Made by a program: the position numbers and the translations under genes. A stretch of DNA of 41,464 nt from an uncultured Saprospiraceae bacterium (GTDB lineage Bacteria; Bacteroidota; Bacteroidia; Chitinophagales; Saprospiraceae), in contig CALDUE010000060.1 of assembly GCA_937923485.1 (NCBI GenBank), positions 1 to 41,464 of the forward strand. The letters run 5' to 3'. Under the pieces are notes generated by a model. The model was not told where the DNA came from and made no database searches. It saw only the letters and a program-made list of their open reading frames with translations. How positions within the stretch are numbered: the first letter of the stretch is position 1; each line of letters starts with the position of its first letter. Positions 18,452-27,514 of this stretch are shown here, piece by piece.

Positions 18452-20698
18452 TTATTTTTTTCGAATTAGAAGTGGATCTTTCCATGCATATTGCTTTCCA
18501 CAGATTTCAAGTGAATGTTGCTCCTGCGGAGCATTACCCTGATTTGCAATAATAATTAACCAATTAGATGTATCCGCAATGTTTACTGACACAGCTGTAT
18601 AGCTTTCTGTATCGTGAAGTACTGTTGGAATGATCTTCTCCGCATACGGGAAGCTACTGATTTCTGTGACAGGATTGTACTTCCCATGTGCTGAAATGAT
18701 AGATACAAAAAGATGGTCCTCTGCCGCAGCCTTGCGATGAAGGTGAAAGGCATCACGTCTCAGATTAAAGTTAGGATCGTTCGCGCCTAATCTCGCAAAC
18801 AGCAGCGAGTCTGAAGCCTCTGCTACACTCACCTGTGTGAAAAATTTATCTTCGTTGTACCAAGTCAACTCATAAAGATCGCTATCGATTTTCCCCGCAG
18901 CCTCTAGGTAAGCATGCTGATAACCTGCACTTTTTCCTAGAGGTTTAAGCTCTTCAAGTTGGGTGTTGAATTTTACAGATGAAGACAAAAGTTGAGCAAC
19001 ATATTGAAAGGGTAAGTCCGCAGATTTAGCTTGAGATCCGGATACACGAAAGATGTCGAGCCAGTACGGTTGTTTGGATGCTTCTCCATGAAGAAGTGCC
19101 ACTGTACGATGTAATTCCGTTCCAGGATATGCATGGCGATCCTTCGCACTCACAGCGGTGTAAACACTTTCTTCTTTTGCAAAGAAATAGCGTTCAGAGG
19201 GGTGTTCTTCTCCTTTCCTTGTACTCCCGCCGAACTGACTTTTCCGATCGAGTACAACCGTGTTGTGTGCGACCGTCTGCTTTGCCCAAGTCTTGTTCTC
19301 AGGTAAATAACGGCCGCCTGCCTTTTGATCGATATTGACCCAACGTGCTGCGCCGTAGTCTTGTAGTATTTCTGTGCTGCCAGCATAGAGAGAGTAGGAT
19401 AGGCGATCAAAGTGACCATGGCCCATGCCTTGTGTTCCAAATTTGAAGAGTGCGTTGATGGTGCCATTAGGATGACTTTGACCCCGCAAAGTCGCTATAC
19501 CACCCCCATTTCCGTCTTTGCCATCGACCCAAATTTGGCTCTTGAGTTGAGGAGGAGAGACTTGCAAATTGTTGAGTGCGGTTGCAACCGCATAACCAGT
19601 TTGATCAAGTTGAACTTTACCTTGTTTGAGGGCCGTGGTTAACAAGGACTGCTCTTGCCCGCAGTAAAAGTAAACAACGTCTACAGCGGCAATCAATTCA
19701 CGAGACTGAATTGACATGCCTTTCTGAGCATCGTTAATTGGATAGAAAGCACCACTCTCATCAGTCATTCCAACCAATGTGTGAACGGCTTTGCGAAGTA
19801 GACCGTCCCGATATTCAAATATTTTAATAGATGGGTCGTAGCCTTCCAAGGCTCTGGAGAATACGATAAACGGCAACATCGCATAGCGTTGATAGTACGG
19901 TCCTTCGCTATAATAGCCATCAGGAGAAAAGGCATTGTCAAGTTGCGCAAAGAAGCCTGCCTCTCCATTGGGTCCCGTCTTGATATCTCCACCGTCATTA
20001 TCTAATTTCAACTTCGTTGTTACACTATCTGGGAGCCCGTACAATGCACGTTGAAGTAAGTCCTTATCCTCCAACGCGATGGCCAGCATTCCTACGCCTG
20101 CATTTCCCCAAGTACTGTGGTTGTGTACCCGATTAAAGAACTGTGGGCTTTCTAAAGAGATATAATCTGCATAAGGTCTCAAGAAATTATTCTCGATTTT
20201 ATTTCGATCTGCCGTGGATAGATTTTTCCGAATAGCTGCATATGCTTGGCTGCCGTATACAAGCCAATTGGCATCATTCAATGCTTGCCAGAAAAGTTTG
20301 CCTGGAGCGTAAGATTTTGTAGAAGGATGCCCCGTAAAGGTTGGATACTTTTCAGCATACTCTAAAAATAGCTCTCGCAGAAATGAGTAATACTGTTTGT
20401 TTCTGGTCAGGGTGTAAAGAGACCCAGCTTGCTCCATCAAAAGGAGGTTGCGCTTGTGAACTTCGTGGCTATATCCTCCAGCCATATCCTTTGGGATGGG
20501 TACGAGGATGCCATCGTTCATCCAGTCCTGAACAGCTTGTTCCGAATTCCTTAAGGTCTTCAGGAATAAAGGGGGAGCTGACCCATCCTGAACAGCGTTG
20601 ACGATGTCAGTTTGACCCTTAACTATTGATCCTTTTTGAGCTTGCGCCAAAACACTTACCAAAAGGACTAGGAATAATACACCTATGTTTCTTCTCAT
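18452..20698 (-). CDS. PL17 oligoalginate lyase (exolytic), secreted
   Basis: This 748-residue protein resembles family PL17 alginate lyases: an alpha/alpha toroid alginate-lyase domain, then a heparinase II/III-like beta domain. The blocks NHSTWGNAGVGM (N193/H194), SPDGYYSEGPYYQRY (about 258-272) and GHGHFDRLSYSLY (about 426-438) match the Asn/His/Tyr/His catalytic surroundings described for Saccharophagus Alg17C; exact catalytic residues need an alignment. Such enzymes release DEH monomers from alginate oligomers. The ATG at 20698 starts a clear signal peptide (MRRNIGVLF then a Leu/Val core ending LAQAQ); the longer open frame to 20803 would bury it. Placement is periplasmic or outer-membrane associated. 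The iterated motif encodes VLAQA in the signal peptide. Confidence 0.88.
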   Translation of the reverse strand: MRRNIGVLFLVLLVSVLAQAQKGSIVKGQTDIVNAVQDGSAPPLFLKTLRNSEQAVQDWMNDGILVPIPKDMAGGYSHEVHKRNLLLMEQAGSLYTLTRNKQYYSFLRELFLEYAEKYPTFTGHPSTKSYAPGKLFWQALNDANWLVYGSQAYAAIRKNLSTADRNKIENNFLRPYADYISLESPQFFNRVHNHSTWGNAGVGMLAIALEDKDLLQRALYGLPDSVTTKLKLDNDGGDIKTGPNGEAGFFAQLDNAFSPDGYYSEGPYYQRYAMLPFIVFSRALEGYDPSIKIFEYRDGLLRKAVHTLVGMTDESGAFYPINDAQKGMSIQSRELIAAVDVVYFYCGQEQSLLTTALKQGKVQLDQTGYAVATALNNLQVSPPQLKSQIWVDGKDGNGGGIATLRGQSHPNGTINALFKFGTQGMGHGHFDRLSYSLYAGSTEILQDYGAARWVNIDQKAGGRYLPENKTWAKQTVAHNTVVLDRKSQFGGSTRKGEEHPSERYFFAKEESVYTAVSAKDRHAYPGTELHRTVALLHGEASKQPYWLDIFRVSGSQAKSADLPFQYVAQLLSSSVKFNTQLEELKPLGKSAGYQHAYLEAAGKIDSDLYELTWYNEDKFFTQVSVAEASDSLLFARLGANDPNFNLRRDAFHLHRKAAAEDHLFVSIISAHGKYNPVTEISSFPYAEKIIPTVLHDTESYTAVSVNIADTSNWLIIIANQGNAPQEQHSLEICGKQYAWKDPLLIRKK
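20640..20653 (-). repeat. Iterated motif copy 7 (PL17 signal peptide)
   Basis: GCTTGCGCCAAAAC on the plus strand. On the coding strand it reads GTT TTG GCG CAA GC, encoding VLAQA at the signal cleavage region of the PL17 lyase. Confidence 0.8.
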
Positions 20699-20835
20699 TT
20701 GTATGGTTCGACAGCGGAAATTGTAACGTGAGAAGTTTGCAAGAGGTGAGATTTGCATGGGGTCCTTAAAAGTTAGTCGATGAAGTCGATAGCCAATTTC
20801 CATTGACGACGAAGAATAATGTTTATTGACCTTTC

Positions 20836-20881
20836 AAAAAAAAAACGAAGGGAGGATACTAAAAAATAGCACCTCGCCTTC
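20836..20881 (-). terminator. Terminator after the GntR gene
   Basis: On the minus strand, GAAGG and GAGG (split by a bulged base) pair with CCTC and CCTTC (plus positions 20847-20855 and 20872-20881), followed by ten T. It should end the gntR transcript about 270 bp after its stop. A T run also follows on the plus strand, so it may act both ways. The rest of the gap, 20882-21151, is AT-rich and shows no gene I can support. Confidence 0.75.
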
Positions 20882-21151
20882 ATCCTTTTTTAAAACTCAA
20901 TTCTCATTAGAAAATAAAACCAAATTAATTATCAGCACTGCCGTTAGGTTAGCTATGATATGGAGTACAAAGGTGAAATCCAAAGGCAGTGTGGTGAAAG
21001 TCAAAAAAGATTAAATCGAATTCTCCTATTAGGATTACCAGATGAAATTCATTCAAGTATTCAAAACGGAAAGAGTTTTTTTAGTCGAAATTGCCGAGTC
21101 TAGCTCAGAAACTAGTTTTTTAAGTAGGATGGAATTCCATTCAAAGGTTTA

Positions 21152-21883
21152 TTAGATTGGAAGTTTCAAGGAATTATCTTTTTTTAAAAGTTGTTTGCTA
21201 AATTCAGAAACGCCTGCAAGGTGGGTAGCCATTGCGCTATTTGCTCCCAACGCATCTTTATTGATTATGCAATCAATAATTAGTTGGTGTTCTTCAAGTG
21301 TATTTTGAAGCTCATCAACACTACATATTTTAAGTTCATTATATCTCATGATTATATCTGGGGTGATAATCATCAATAAAGACTGCAAGACGGTATTTTT
21401 CGATGCTTCTGCTATTTTAACGTGAAATAAAAGATCGGCTTCGATTCCAGCTTTCCCTGTTTTTGTGATTTTTTGATGTTCGTCAAAAGCATATCTCAAT
21501 TCGTCGAGGTCTGTGGCCGTGCGACGAGTGGCAGCTAGTGCAGCAGTTTCACACTCTATCAGAAGACGAGTTTCAACGAGAGAATTGAATTCGTGCCCCT
21601 CAAAAGAGAGGACGTCTCCAATAAGTCCTTGTAATGCGTTCACTCCGAACCCAACGACATATGTACCGCTTTGTGGAGATGTGCGAAGCACGCCAAAAAA
21701 CTCTAATTTTTTAATCGCGTCTCTTACGTAGCTACGACCTACATCAAGTTGCTCTGCAAGTGAGCGTTCACTAGGTAATTTTTGTCCCATCTTAAGGTTT
21801 CCACTATGGATCAATTCCTTTATTTGACTTACAATTTTGTCGACAGGACTTTCCATTTGGATTTTGGAGAAACTTTTAAGCAT
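21152..21883 (-). CDS. FadR-type GntR regulator of the alginate cluster
   Basis: This 243-residue protein has an N-terminal winged helix-turn-helix (about residues 32-62, KLPSERSLAEQLDVGRSYVR) and a C-terminal all-helical FCD ligand domain. The FCD metal-site residues D150, H154, H199 and H221 are all present. The frame is open to a TTG at 21922, but ATG 21883 gives the normal start. FadR-type members such as UxuR and ExuR respond to uronate-pathway intermediates, so DEH or KDG is a plausible ligand here. It is the first leftward gene of the cluster, with its own terminator. A palindrome and a promoter-like box lie upstream at 21931-21962. Confidence 0.88.
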   Translation of the reverse strand: MLKSFSKIQMESPVDKIVSQIKELIHSGNLKMGQKLPSERSLAEQLDVGRSYVRDAIKKLEFFGVLRTSPQSGTYVVGFGVNALQGLIGDVLSFEGHEFNSLVETRLLIECETAALAATRRTATDLDELRYAFDEHQKITKTGKAGIEADLLFHVKIAEASKNTVLQSLLMIITPDIIMRYNELKICSVDELQNTLEEHQLIIDCIINKDALGANSAMATHLAGVSEFSKQLLKKDNSLKLPI

Positions 21884-21930
21884 GGGTTGATTGTAGACGA
21901 GTTTTGTTTGAGTGGTGGCCAACCTTCAAC

Positions 21931-21962
21931 TGGTTAACCAATTTGTGGCAGCGACAAATTTA
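21931..21962 (-). promoter_or_regulatory. Candidate promoter and autoregulatory operator of the GntR gene
   Basis: The minus strand carries TAAATTTG (plus 21955-21962), matching the Bacteroidota -7 consensus TAnnTTTG, about 72 bp before the ATG; no clear -33 box is seen. Just inside lies the perfect palindrome TGGTTAACCA (21931-21940), with AA and TT further out. This resembles the TTGGTnnACCAA operators of the UxuR/ExuR branch. I did not find a clear second copy before the other cluster genes. Confidence 0.45.
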
Positions 21963-22540
21963 CACTTTATTCTGTATTATCCTAAGATGTTAGTCATAAA
22001 GTTCCCCGACTCTCGGAAACCTGCCTCATATAGAAGCTTTTGTAAATGTCTAACCTTAGTTCTGCCTGGTATAAAGGTACGTATTATCGATGTTATTCAC
22101 TTTGAAGTGTGTCCCATATCTTGGCCAAATAGCATGCTCAGGGTATTCGTTTAGCCACGTGTAGCTTGTTTTGACGAAAGTCGAATACTAGGAATTGTAA
22201 CGCTTTGCTTACAGCAGAACAAGCTAATTCCATTGGTTAAGGCCAGGTGAAAAAGCAATCCATTATGTGGCAATGGATCAATACGTTGTGTCTTATTTGT
22301 GTGCTACCATGTATTGGAGCTACAAATCAATCGTACCGATACGTCTGACATTATCCAAAGTGCTCAGGTTTTTGATGTAAGGCAATCCATATACCTGTGC
22401 CGCCCAGTCGCTTAATAGCAATCGGCTGGATCGCGTCGTGATGTTAAGACCAGTGTGATCCTATTTAGTCGGGCGTTGAGGGATGTTAGAAACGATGCAG
22501 TGAGACATGAGCCTCTTGCCAGCTCCTAAATTCAGGGCTA
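21963..22540. other. Gene-poor region upstream of the repeat array
   Basis: No convincing gene is present. A nonapeptide-scale inverted repeat, TAGCTTGTT (22162-22170) with AACAAGCTA (22218-22226), and a 27-codon signal-peptide-like frame starting at 22264 are visible, but neither can be assigned. The region may be decayed sequence between the GntR gene and the repeats. Confidence 0.5.
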
Positions 22541-22842
22541 TGAACGATTCGGTTCTGCATGCTTCAGCGTGCCTGCGATACGTAACAGCCTAAAGGCTGT
22601 TGAACCGAATACTTCTATGAACGATTCGGTTCTGCATGCTTCAGCGTGCATGCGATGTGTTACAGCCTAAAGGCTGAAGAACCGACTACTTCCATGAACG
22701 ATTTGGTTCTTCATGCTGCAGCTTGCATGCGATGCTTAACAGCCTAAAGGCTGTTGAACCGAATACTTCTATGAACGATTCGGTTCCGCATGCTTCAGCG
22801 TGCATGCGATGTGTAACAGCCCAAAAGCTTCTAGATACACCT
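22541..22842. repeat. Tandem array of 77-bp structured repeats (3.7 units)
   Basis: Units start at 22541, 22618, 22695 and 22772, exactly 77 bp apart; the last breaks off near 22842. In unit 1 an outer stem ATTCGGTTC/GAACCGAAT (22547-22555, 22602-22610) encloses AACAGCC/GGCTGTT (22584-22590, 22595-22601) and a first hairpin region, which in other units reads GCATGC ... GCATGC. The unit can fold as a three-way junction. Some differences between units keep pairing (C to T opposite G). Open frames crossing the array are artefacts. Two more units follow the next gene. Confidence 0.9.
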
Positions 22843-22953
22843 ACTCGGTTGAGACTTTTATCGGTTCCATTAAACTTTCTACTTTCGATCCAGTCCAAGA
22901 GGTTTGCGATCTGAGATAACCAATCTCTAGTTGCTGATCCAAACTGAAAGTCT

Positions 22954-23565
22954 ATGTGGGAATCCATCAAGAAAAATTACGGCTGGGTAATCGTGGCAAT
23001 TTTAGCTGCCCTCCCACTGATGGCGATCTTTGGCAATTTGAATATTGACTTTGCGAACGGCTTACAAATTTCGCTTAAAAAAGCAACCGGCAGGGGAGGA
23101 CGTTCCACCTTAGATATGCTATATCATATTTCGGGCGAATTTGCGATTCGCTGGATGGTGGCAGTCTTGACCTTGACGCCGTTTTATATTCTGTTCGGGG
23201 TGACGAACCTATTTGTACGACAAGCCATGGGAATAGCTACCGCAATTTGGAGCATCTTACACTTTGCGCTATTCATCTGGGGTGCTGGCTTTATGGAAAC
23301 TTTCACGCAGGTTAATTACATCGCAGGTTTCATTGCCGTGCTAATCCTAATTCCGCTACTCTTTACGTCGAACCGTAAGTCAATGACTGCCATGCTTTCC
23401 AAATGGAAAGTGCTCCATCGGTTTACCTACCTCGTCGTTGGCCTGAGTATGCTGCATATTGTGTTGCTAGAGAAGACGTGGATTCCATACGCGGTCGTAT
23501 TGGCGATTGGTTTTGTATTACGGGTTCCGAGTATCCGACAGCGCGTTGAGTCGCGTTGGAAATAG
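22954..23565 (+). CDS. MsrQ-like haem membrane protein (ferric reductase-like domain)
   Basis: This 203-residue protein has about six hydrophobic segments and resembles MsrQ, the b-type haem membrane subunit of the periplasmic methionine sulfoxide reductase MsrPQ. Matching blocks are GEFAIRWMVAVLTLTPFYILFG (61-82) and LSKWKVLHRFTYLV (149-162). H103, H155 and H168 fit the haem-ligand positions known for MsrQ, and H58 is a further candidate. No MsrP gene lies in the window, so its redox partner is unknown. The gene stands alone, with 77-bp repeats about 110 bp upstream and 4 bp downstream. Confidence 0.8.
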   Translation: MWESIKKNYGWVIVAILAALPLMAIFGNLNIDFANGLQISLKKATGRGGRSTLDMLYHISGEFAIRWMVAVLTLTPFYILFGVTNLFVRQAMGIATAIWSILHFALFIWGAGFMETFTQVNYIAGFIAVLILIPLLFTSNRKSMTAMLSKWKVLHRFTYLVVGLSMLHIVLLEKTWIPYAVVLAIGFVLRVPSIRQRVESRWK

Positions 23566-23569
23566 ATAT

Positions 23570-23721
23570 TGTACGATTTGGTTGCGTATGCTTCAGCGTG
23601 CATGCGATGCGTGACAGCCTAAAGGCTGTTGAACCGAATACTTCCATGTACGATTCGATTCCGCATGCTTCAGCGCGCCTGCGATATGTGACAGCCTACA
23701 GGCTGTTGGACCGAATCGACA
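23570..23721. repeat. Two further 77-bp structured repeat units
   Basis: Units start at 23570 and 23647, with the same 77-bp period and the same orientation as the array at 22541-22842. The AACAGCC-type hairpin is kept (ACAGCC/GGCTGT in both). Outer stems differ slightly but largely pair. The first unit begins 4 bp after the MsrQ-like stop codon. Confidence 0.88.
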
Positions 23722-23829
23722 CTCAACGCTAGCTGTTTAGAAATTCCTTCGCTATATTGGTCTTACGTTGTTCAAATTCAATTGTGAGCGATGAAGTATC
23801 CTTAGTCGTTTTGTTCTTAAAACACTCGT

Positions 23830-26800
23830 ATGCACCAGCGTTACCTTTCCTTAATAAGTTCTTGGATTGTCATTATAGTTTTTCTAGCAATCTCGCCGCA
23901 ACTGACATTCGCCCAAACCATCGATACTATTTTTGGCTGTGATGATATACCCGCTAGCCCGCAAGGAGCAGCAAGTTGTACCATCTGCAACTTTGATATT
24001 CTCTACGGAAACACTTTTCCGTTCACGCCAAGTGAAAATGCTGATTGGTGCGGTACAATCGAAAATGATCAATATATCGGCTTTGTTGCTGGTCCTACCG
24101 GACAGGTAGTTTTCGAAATGGTGACTTTTAACTGCGCAAACTCGAATGGCTTACAGGTTGGCATTTACGATGAAAACAACTTATCGGTTGGAGATTGTTT
24201 GGGGCAAGTCTTTCCAAACACGTCCGAAATCTTTACTGCGCAGCAACTATATCCTGGTAACATCTACTACATACGTATAGATGGTTTTGCTGGAGATGGG
24301 TGTGAGTTTTCAATACGAGTAATATCGGGTCTTATTAATGCTGGCCCTGATGCTCCTGGTCCAATCGCGGGGCCAAGTGAAGTGTGTTTCGATGAAAGCT
24401 ACCCGTATTTCATTAATCCAGTAGCAAACGCGTATTCCTACTACTGGAGATTAACTCCTGGCATTTGGACTGCTGGAGCCACAGTTGACCCACCCGAAGC
24501 AGCTAATCCAGTTACTGGAACAACCAGTCTAAATATCGAAGTTGAAATTCCCCCGATAAGTATTGCGATGCCTTCTGGATCATGTGATGTACTTCGATTA
24601 GATGTTTTTCCGCTGAATCCATGTTTCGCAAGTCAAGACTCATCGTCTTTTGACATTCGAGTATGTAGAGCTCTTCAAGATACTTTTGTGTTTGAGGTTT
24701 GTTTAGGTAGTGAGGTGGAGTTTCCTGCCGGTTCTGGAGATTTCTTTTCTACTCCATTCATATACCAAACCGCTGACGTGGGGCCGTCGGCAAGAGGCTG
24801 TGATAGTTTTGCAGTACTACAAATTATTCCATTTGTAAATCCGCAATTTGTTGATACAATATCGGTTAGTGGCAGTTATTCTGCATGTGAAGCAGGTTAT
24901 GAGTATCCACCTTCAGGGCAGCTATTTACGGAAGGAGTTTACTATTTCGGAGTAGATACCACAGGCCTCAATTTATGTGATACCGCAATTGAACTAACTG
25001 TTACACGAACAGGTGATCCATTGCCAGCGGTCTCGTTTTCCGGAAACGGGATTATTTGTGATAGTATAACAGACGTGACAGCGGTCATACAGCAAGGAGT
25101 TCCACCTTTTATTTTTGAATGGTCAACAGGCGATAGAGATAGCGGAACTGTGAGCAGTACCGTCATAGATCTCTCGGTAGGCACTTATAGTCTTATCGTC
25201 ATTGATAGCTTAGGATGTTCCTTGGATACTTCGTTTGTGGTTGAACGTTTTCAGGGGGCATTGCCCGAATTAGAGATTACGCCATCCGACTGCAACGGTC
25301 AAGGTGGAGGCGTAGGGTTAGTAGGCGTGGACTCTAGTGCTTTTAATATTCTTTGGAGCACAGGAGCAACTTCGACATCCATCAGTGATCTTTCAACTGG
25401 AGTGTATAGCCTCAGCGTTTCGTTACCGAACACACCTTGTCAATTTGATACGGTTTTCACTGTTCCAGTAGACACCTCGTGTTACGCTGTAATCGAAGGA
25501 TATGTCAGTTCAGATCTTATGATCGATTGCGCAACTGCACAGACTGCGTTCCCGCTCGCTGATGTTGAGGTTGTTCTCAACAGCAGTCGAAGCACTTTTA
25601 CAGATCCTTCGGGATACTATAGTTTTCGTGTAGACACTGGTACCTACAATGTGATGGCGGTAAATCCTCACCCAACATTACTGACCCCAACATGCATTCA
25701 GCAGCACAATATTACCATTCAAAGTTATCTGGCACCGGCTGTACGAGCAGATTTTTATTATCTGAGAGATAGTATCTCAGATATCTCAATAGAGCTCTAT
25801 GCAACTTCAGCAAGCGTTGGTCGATCTAATTCACTTTTCGCTCGCGTCTGTAATAACAGTGCACTTGATCAACCTGTTGATATTACGCTGGCTTATGACA
25901 GTGACAAACAAAGTGTACGCTACACTCGGCCAACTACTGGACAGGTTTCGACAAATCCAGGTACGATACTATTCCCTGCTGTCAATGTGCCAGCCTTTGG
26001 TTGTACGTTCTTGCGTGTAGAATTGCAGTCAGGGACAACGGTCTCTATAGGAGATACGCTTACTTATTTTGGATGGACCGATAGTCTGACTACACTAAAT
26101 GATGCTAATCCTGTCAATAACCACGATACAACTCAGACGGTAGTCATAGCACCATTTGATCCAAATGTTAAACTGGTTGAACCTTCTGGTCGAGGTGATA
26201 GTAATTTGATTGCGGCTACAGACACACTCTTGGAATACACAATCATTTTCCAGAATTCCGGGACAGATGATGCGCTCTATGTACGCTTAGAGGATCGTTT
26301 ATTGCCAGAGCTAAATGCATCCACCTTTAGGCCTATTGGTGCTAGTCATCCATACCAGGTTAACCTCGAAGATGATAATACACTTACTGTCACTTTTGAT
26401 GATATTCGATTGCCGCCAATGACTGAAGATTTTGAAGGTTCAAAAGGCTTTTTCTCCTTTGAGATTGAACGTGCCGAAGGACTTCCGGAGGGGGCTGAGA
26501 TCACAAATTTTGCGGACATCTTTTTTGATTTCAACGCTCCGATTAGAACACCAACTTCAAGATTGATGCTTCCGCGTACGCAAGTTGTAGTTATAACGCC
26601 TCCAGTCGATACCCAACAAATTTTCAGCGAGCTGTTGTTGTATCCGAATCCAGCAAAAGATTTCTTCATTGTACGAGCGCCTACTGGAGATAGTGTGCTG
26701 ACGCTCATGCTCACTACCGTCAATGGTACGACGCTTCCGCTCGAATTTGTCGGCGGAAACGCGGCAAAAGGCAATCAAGAATTTCGAATAGGTGAAGACC

Positions 26801-26880
26801 ACTTTCCTAGCGGTGCCTATTTTGCACGCATTGAATTGTTATCTGGTAGGGTAGAGCACGTGAAGGTTGTAGTCGAATAA
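23830..26880 (+). CDS. Secreted multidomain protein with type IX secretion tail
   Basis: This 1016-residue protein starts with a signal peptide (about residues 1-29, ending TFAQT). It continues with Cys-containing beta-rich sequence and two SprB-like repeats (about 403-475 and 478-550; pattern PPFIFEWSTGDRDSG ... GTYSLIVIDSLGC). Next comes a carboxypeptidase-regulatory-like fold (about 553-625), then a DUF11/DUF7619-like region (about 776-915, from FDPNVKLVEPSG to FADIFFDFNAPI). It ends in a Por-type C-terminal sorting domain (about 933-1016, starting LLLYPNPAKDFFIVR). It should be exported by the T9SS and anchored or released at the surface. No enzyme domain is recognised; adhesion is plausible. 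It lies alone, about 110 bp after the 77-bp repeats. Confidence 0.85.
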   Translation: MHQRYLSLISSWIVIIVFLAISPQLTFAQTIDTIFGCDDIPASPQGAASCTICNFDILYGNTFPFTPSENADWCGTIENDQYIGFVAGPTGQVVFEMVTFNCANSNGLQVGIYDENNLSVGDCLGQVFPNTSEIFTAQQLYPGNIYYIRIDGFAGDGCEFSIRVISGLINAGPDAPGPIAGPSEVCFDESYPYFINPVANAYSYYWRLTPGIWTAGATVDPPEAANPVTGTTSLNIEVEIPPISIAMPSGSCDVLRLDVFPLNPCFASQDSSSFDIRVCRALQDTFVFEVCLGSEVEFPAGSGDFFSTPFIYQTADVGPSARGCDSFAVLQIIPFVNPQFVDTISVSGSYSACEAGYEYPPSGQLFTEGVYYFGVDTTGLNLCDTAIELTVTRTGDPLPAVSFSGNGIICDSITDVTAVIQQGVPPFIFEWSTGDRDSGTVSSTVIDLSVGTYSLIVIDSLGCSLDTSFVVERFQGALPELEITPSDCNGQGGGVGLVGVDSSAFNILWSTGATSTSISDLSTGVYSLSVSLPNTPCQFDTVFTVPVDTSCYAVIEGYVSSDLMIDCATAQTAFPLADVEVVLNSSRSTFTDPSGYYSFRVDTGTYNVMAVNPHPTLLTPTCIQQHNITIQSYLAPAVRADFYYLRDSISDISIELYATSASVGRSNSLFARVCNNSALDQPVDITLAYDSDKQSVRYTRPTTGQVSTNPGTILFPAVNVPAFGCTFLRVELQSGTTVSIGDTLTYFGWTDSLTTLNDANPVNNHDTTQTVVIAPFDPNVKLVEPSGRGDSNLIAATDTLLEYTIIFQNSGTDDALYVRLEDRLLPELNASTFRPIGASHPYQVNLEDDNTLTVTFDDIRLPPMTEDFEGSKGFFSFEIERAEGLPEGAEITNFADIFFDFNAPIRTPTSRLMLPRTQVVVITPPVDTQQIFSELLLYPNPAKDFFIVRAPTGDSVLTLMLTTVNGTTLPLEFVGGNAAKGNQEFRIGEDHFPSGAYFARIELLSGRVEHVKVVVE

Positions 26881-27514
26881 ACGGTACAGTTTGTAACCCC
26901 TTTTGATGTCCGTGCAGAAGTTTGCTAGCCTAGAGGAATGATGAGCTTAAAACTTTAGCAATATCATTCTGTAATTTCTTCTGTCATTTTTATATGTTCC
27001 TTCAGTCATTCAGCTTTCGCCAAAACTCGTTCTTATATCCCCAGCCCGATGACTGTTCAGTCATTTCAATGGCTGAGCGAGTATGGGTTTGTGAATGGTC
27101 AATTTATTGAACAGTTGGCTTCCATAGTGTCATATACCTTCTACTGCCGAATTCGAGCGCTTGGTTGTAAGCAATTGAATTTAGGGGTAGAGTTGTATTG
27201 GTAGACACGATCAGGTTGGGCAAATATCAGGACCCTCTGCAAATTCCACGGTTCGAAAAGACTACCGTTACGTATGAATTGTACTACAGAATATAACTAA
27301 AGTTATACCTCATCGCTCCTAGATTATACCGAACTTTGAAACTGTAGCTGAACTCTATTAACGTTTTGCAGAATAGATTTTCCAGCAGTTGAGTTTACGC
27401 TAGAGACTAGGAATTGCGATAAATAAGGGACAGGGGAGATACGTTCTCTTCAATCTTACGTTAACGCATTGGGTAACAGGCTTGCAAAACTTAAACCTTT
27501 GAACCTTTCTCCAT
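26881..27514. other. Long spacer with one iterated motif copy
   Basis: No gene can be supported in these 634 bp. The only recognisable element is copy 8 of the iterated motif at 27013-27026. I see no clear terminator for the upstream gene and no consensus promoter for the downstream LytTR gene. Confidence 0.6.
27013..27026 (-). repeat. Iterated motif copy 8
   Basis: GCTTTCGCCAAAAC on the plus strand in the intergenic region after the T9SS cargo gene. Confidence 0.85.

Noticed and set aside
21912-22154. 80-codon frame on the plus strand between the GntR gene and the repeats
   Set aside because: It crosses the likely gntR promoter and operator, has no recognisable domain and no coding-like pattern.
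22264-22410. Signal-peptide-like 27-codon frame followed in another frame by 25 more codons
   Set aside because: It could be a frameshifted gene remnant, but no domain is recognisable and the match is too short.
22686-22970. Minus-strand frame across the 77-bp repeats
   Set aside because: It is translated repeat sequence; the frame repeats with the units and overlaps the MsrQ-like start.
22541-23721. The repeat array as a CRISPR
   Set aside because: Units are directly tandem at 77 bp with about 7 bp of non-structured sequence between them, no unique spacers of constant length and no cas genes.
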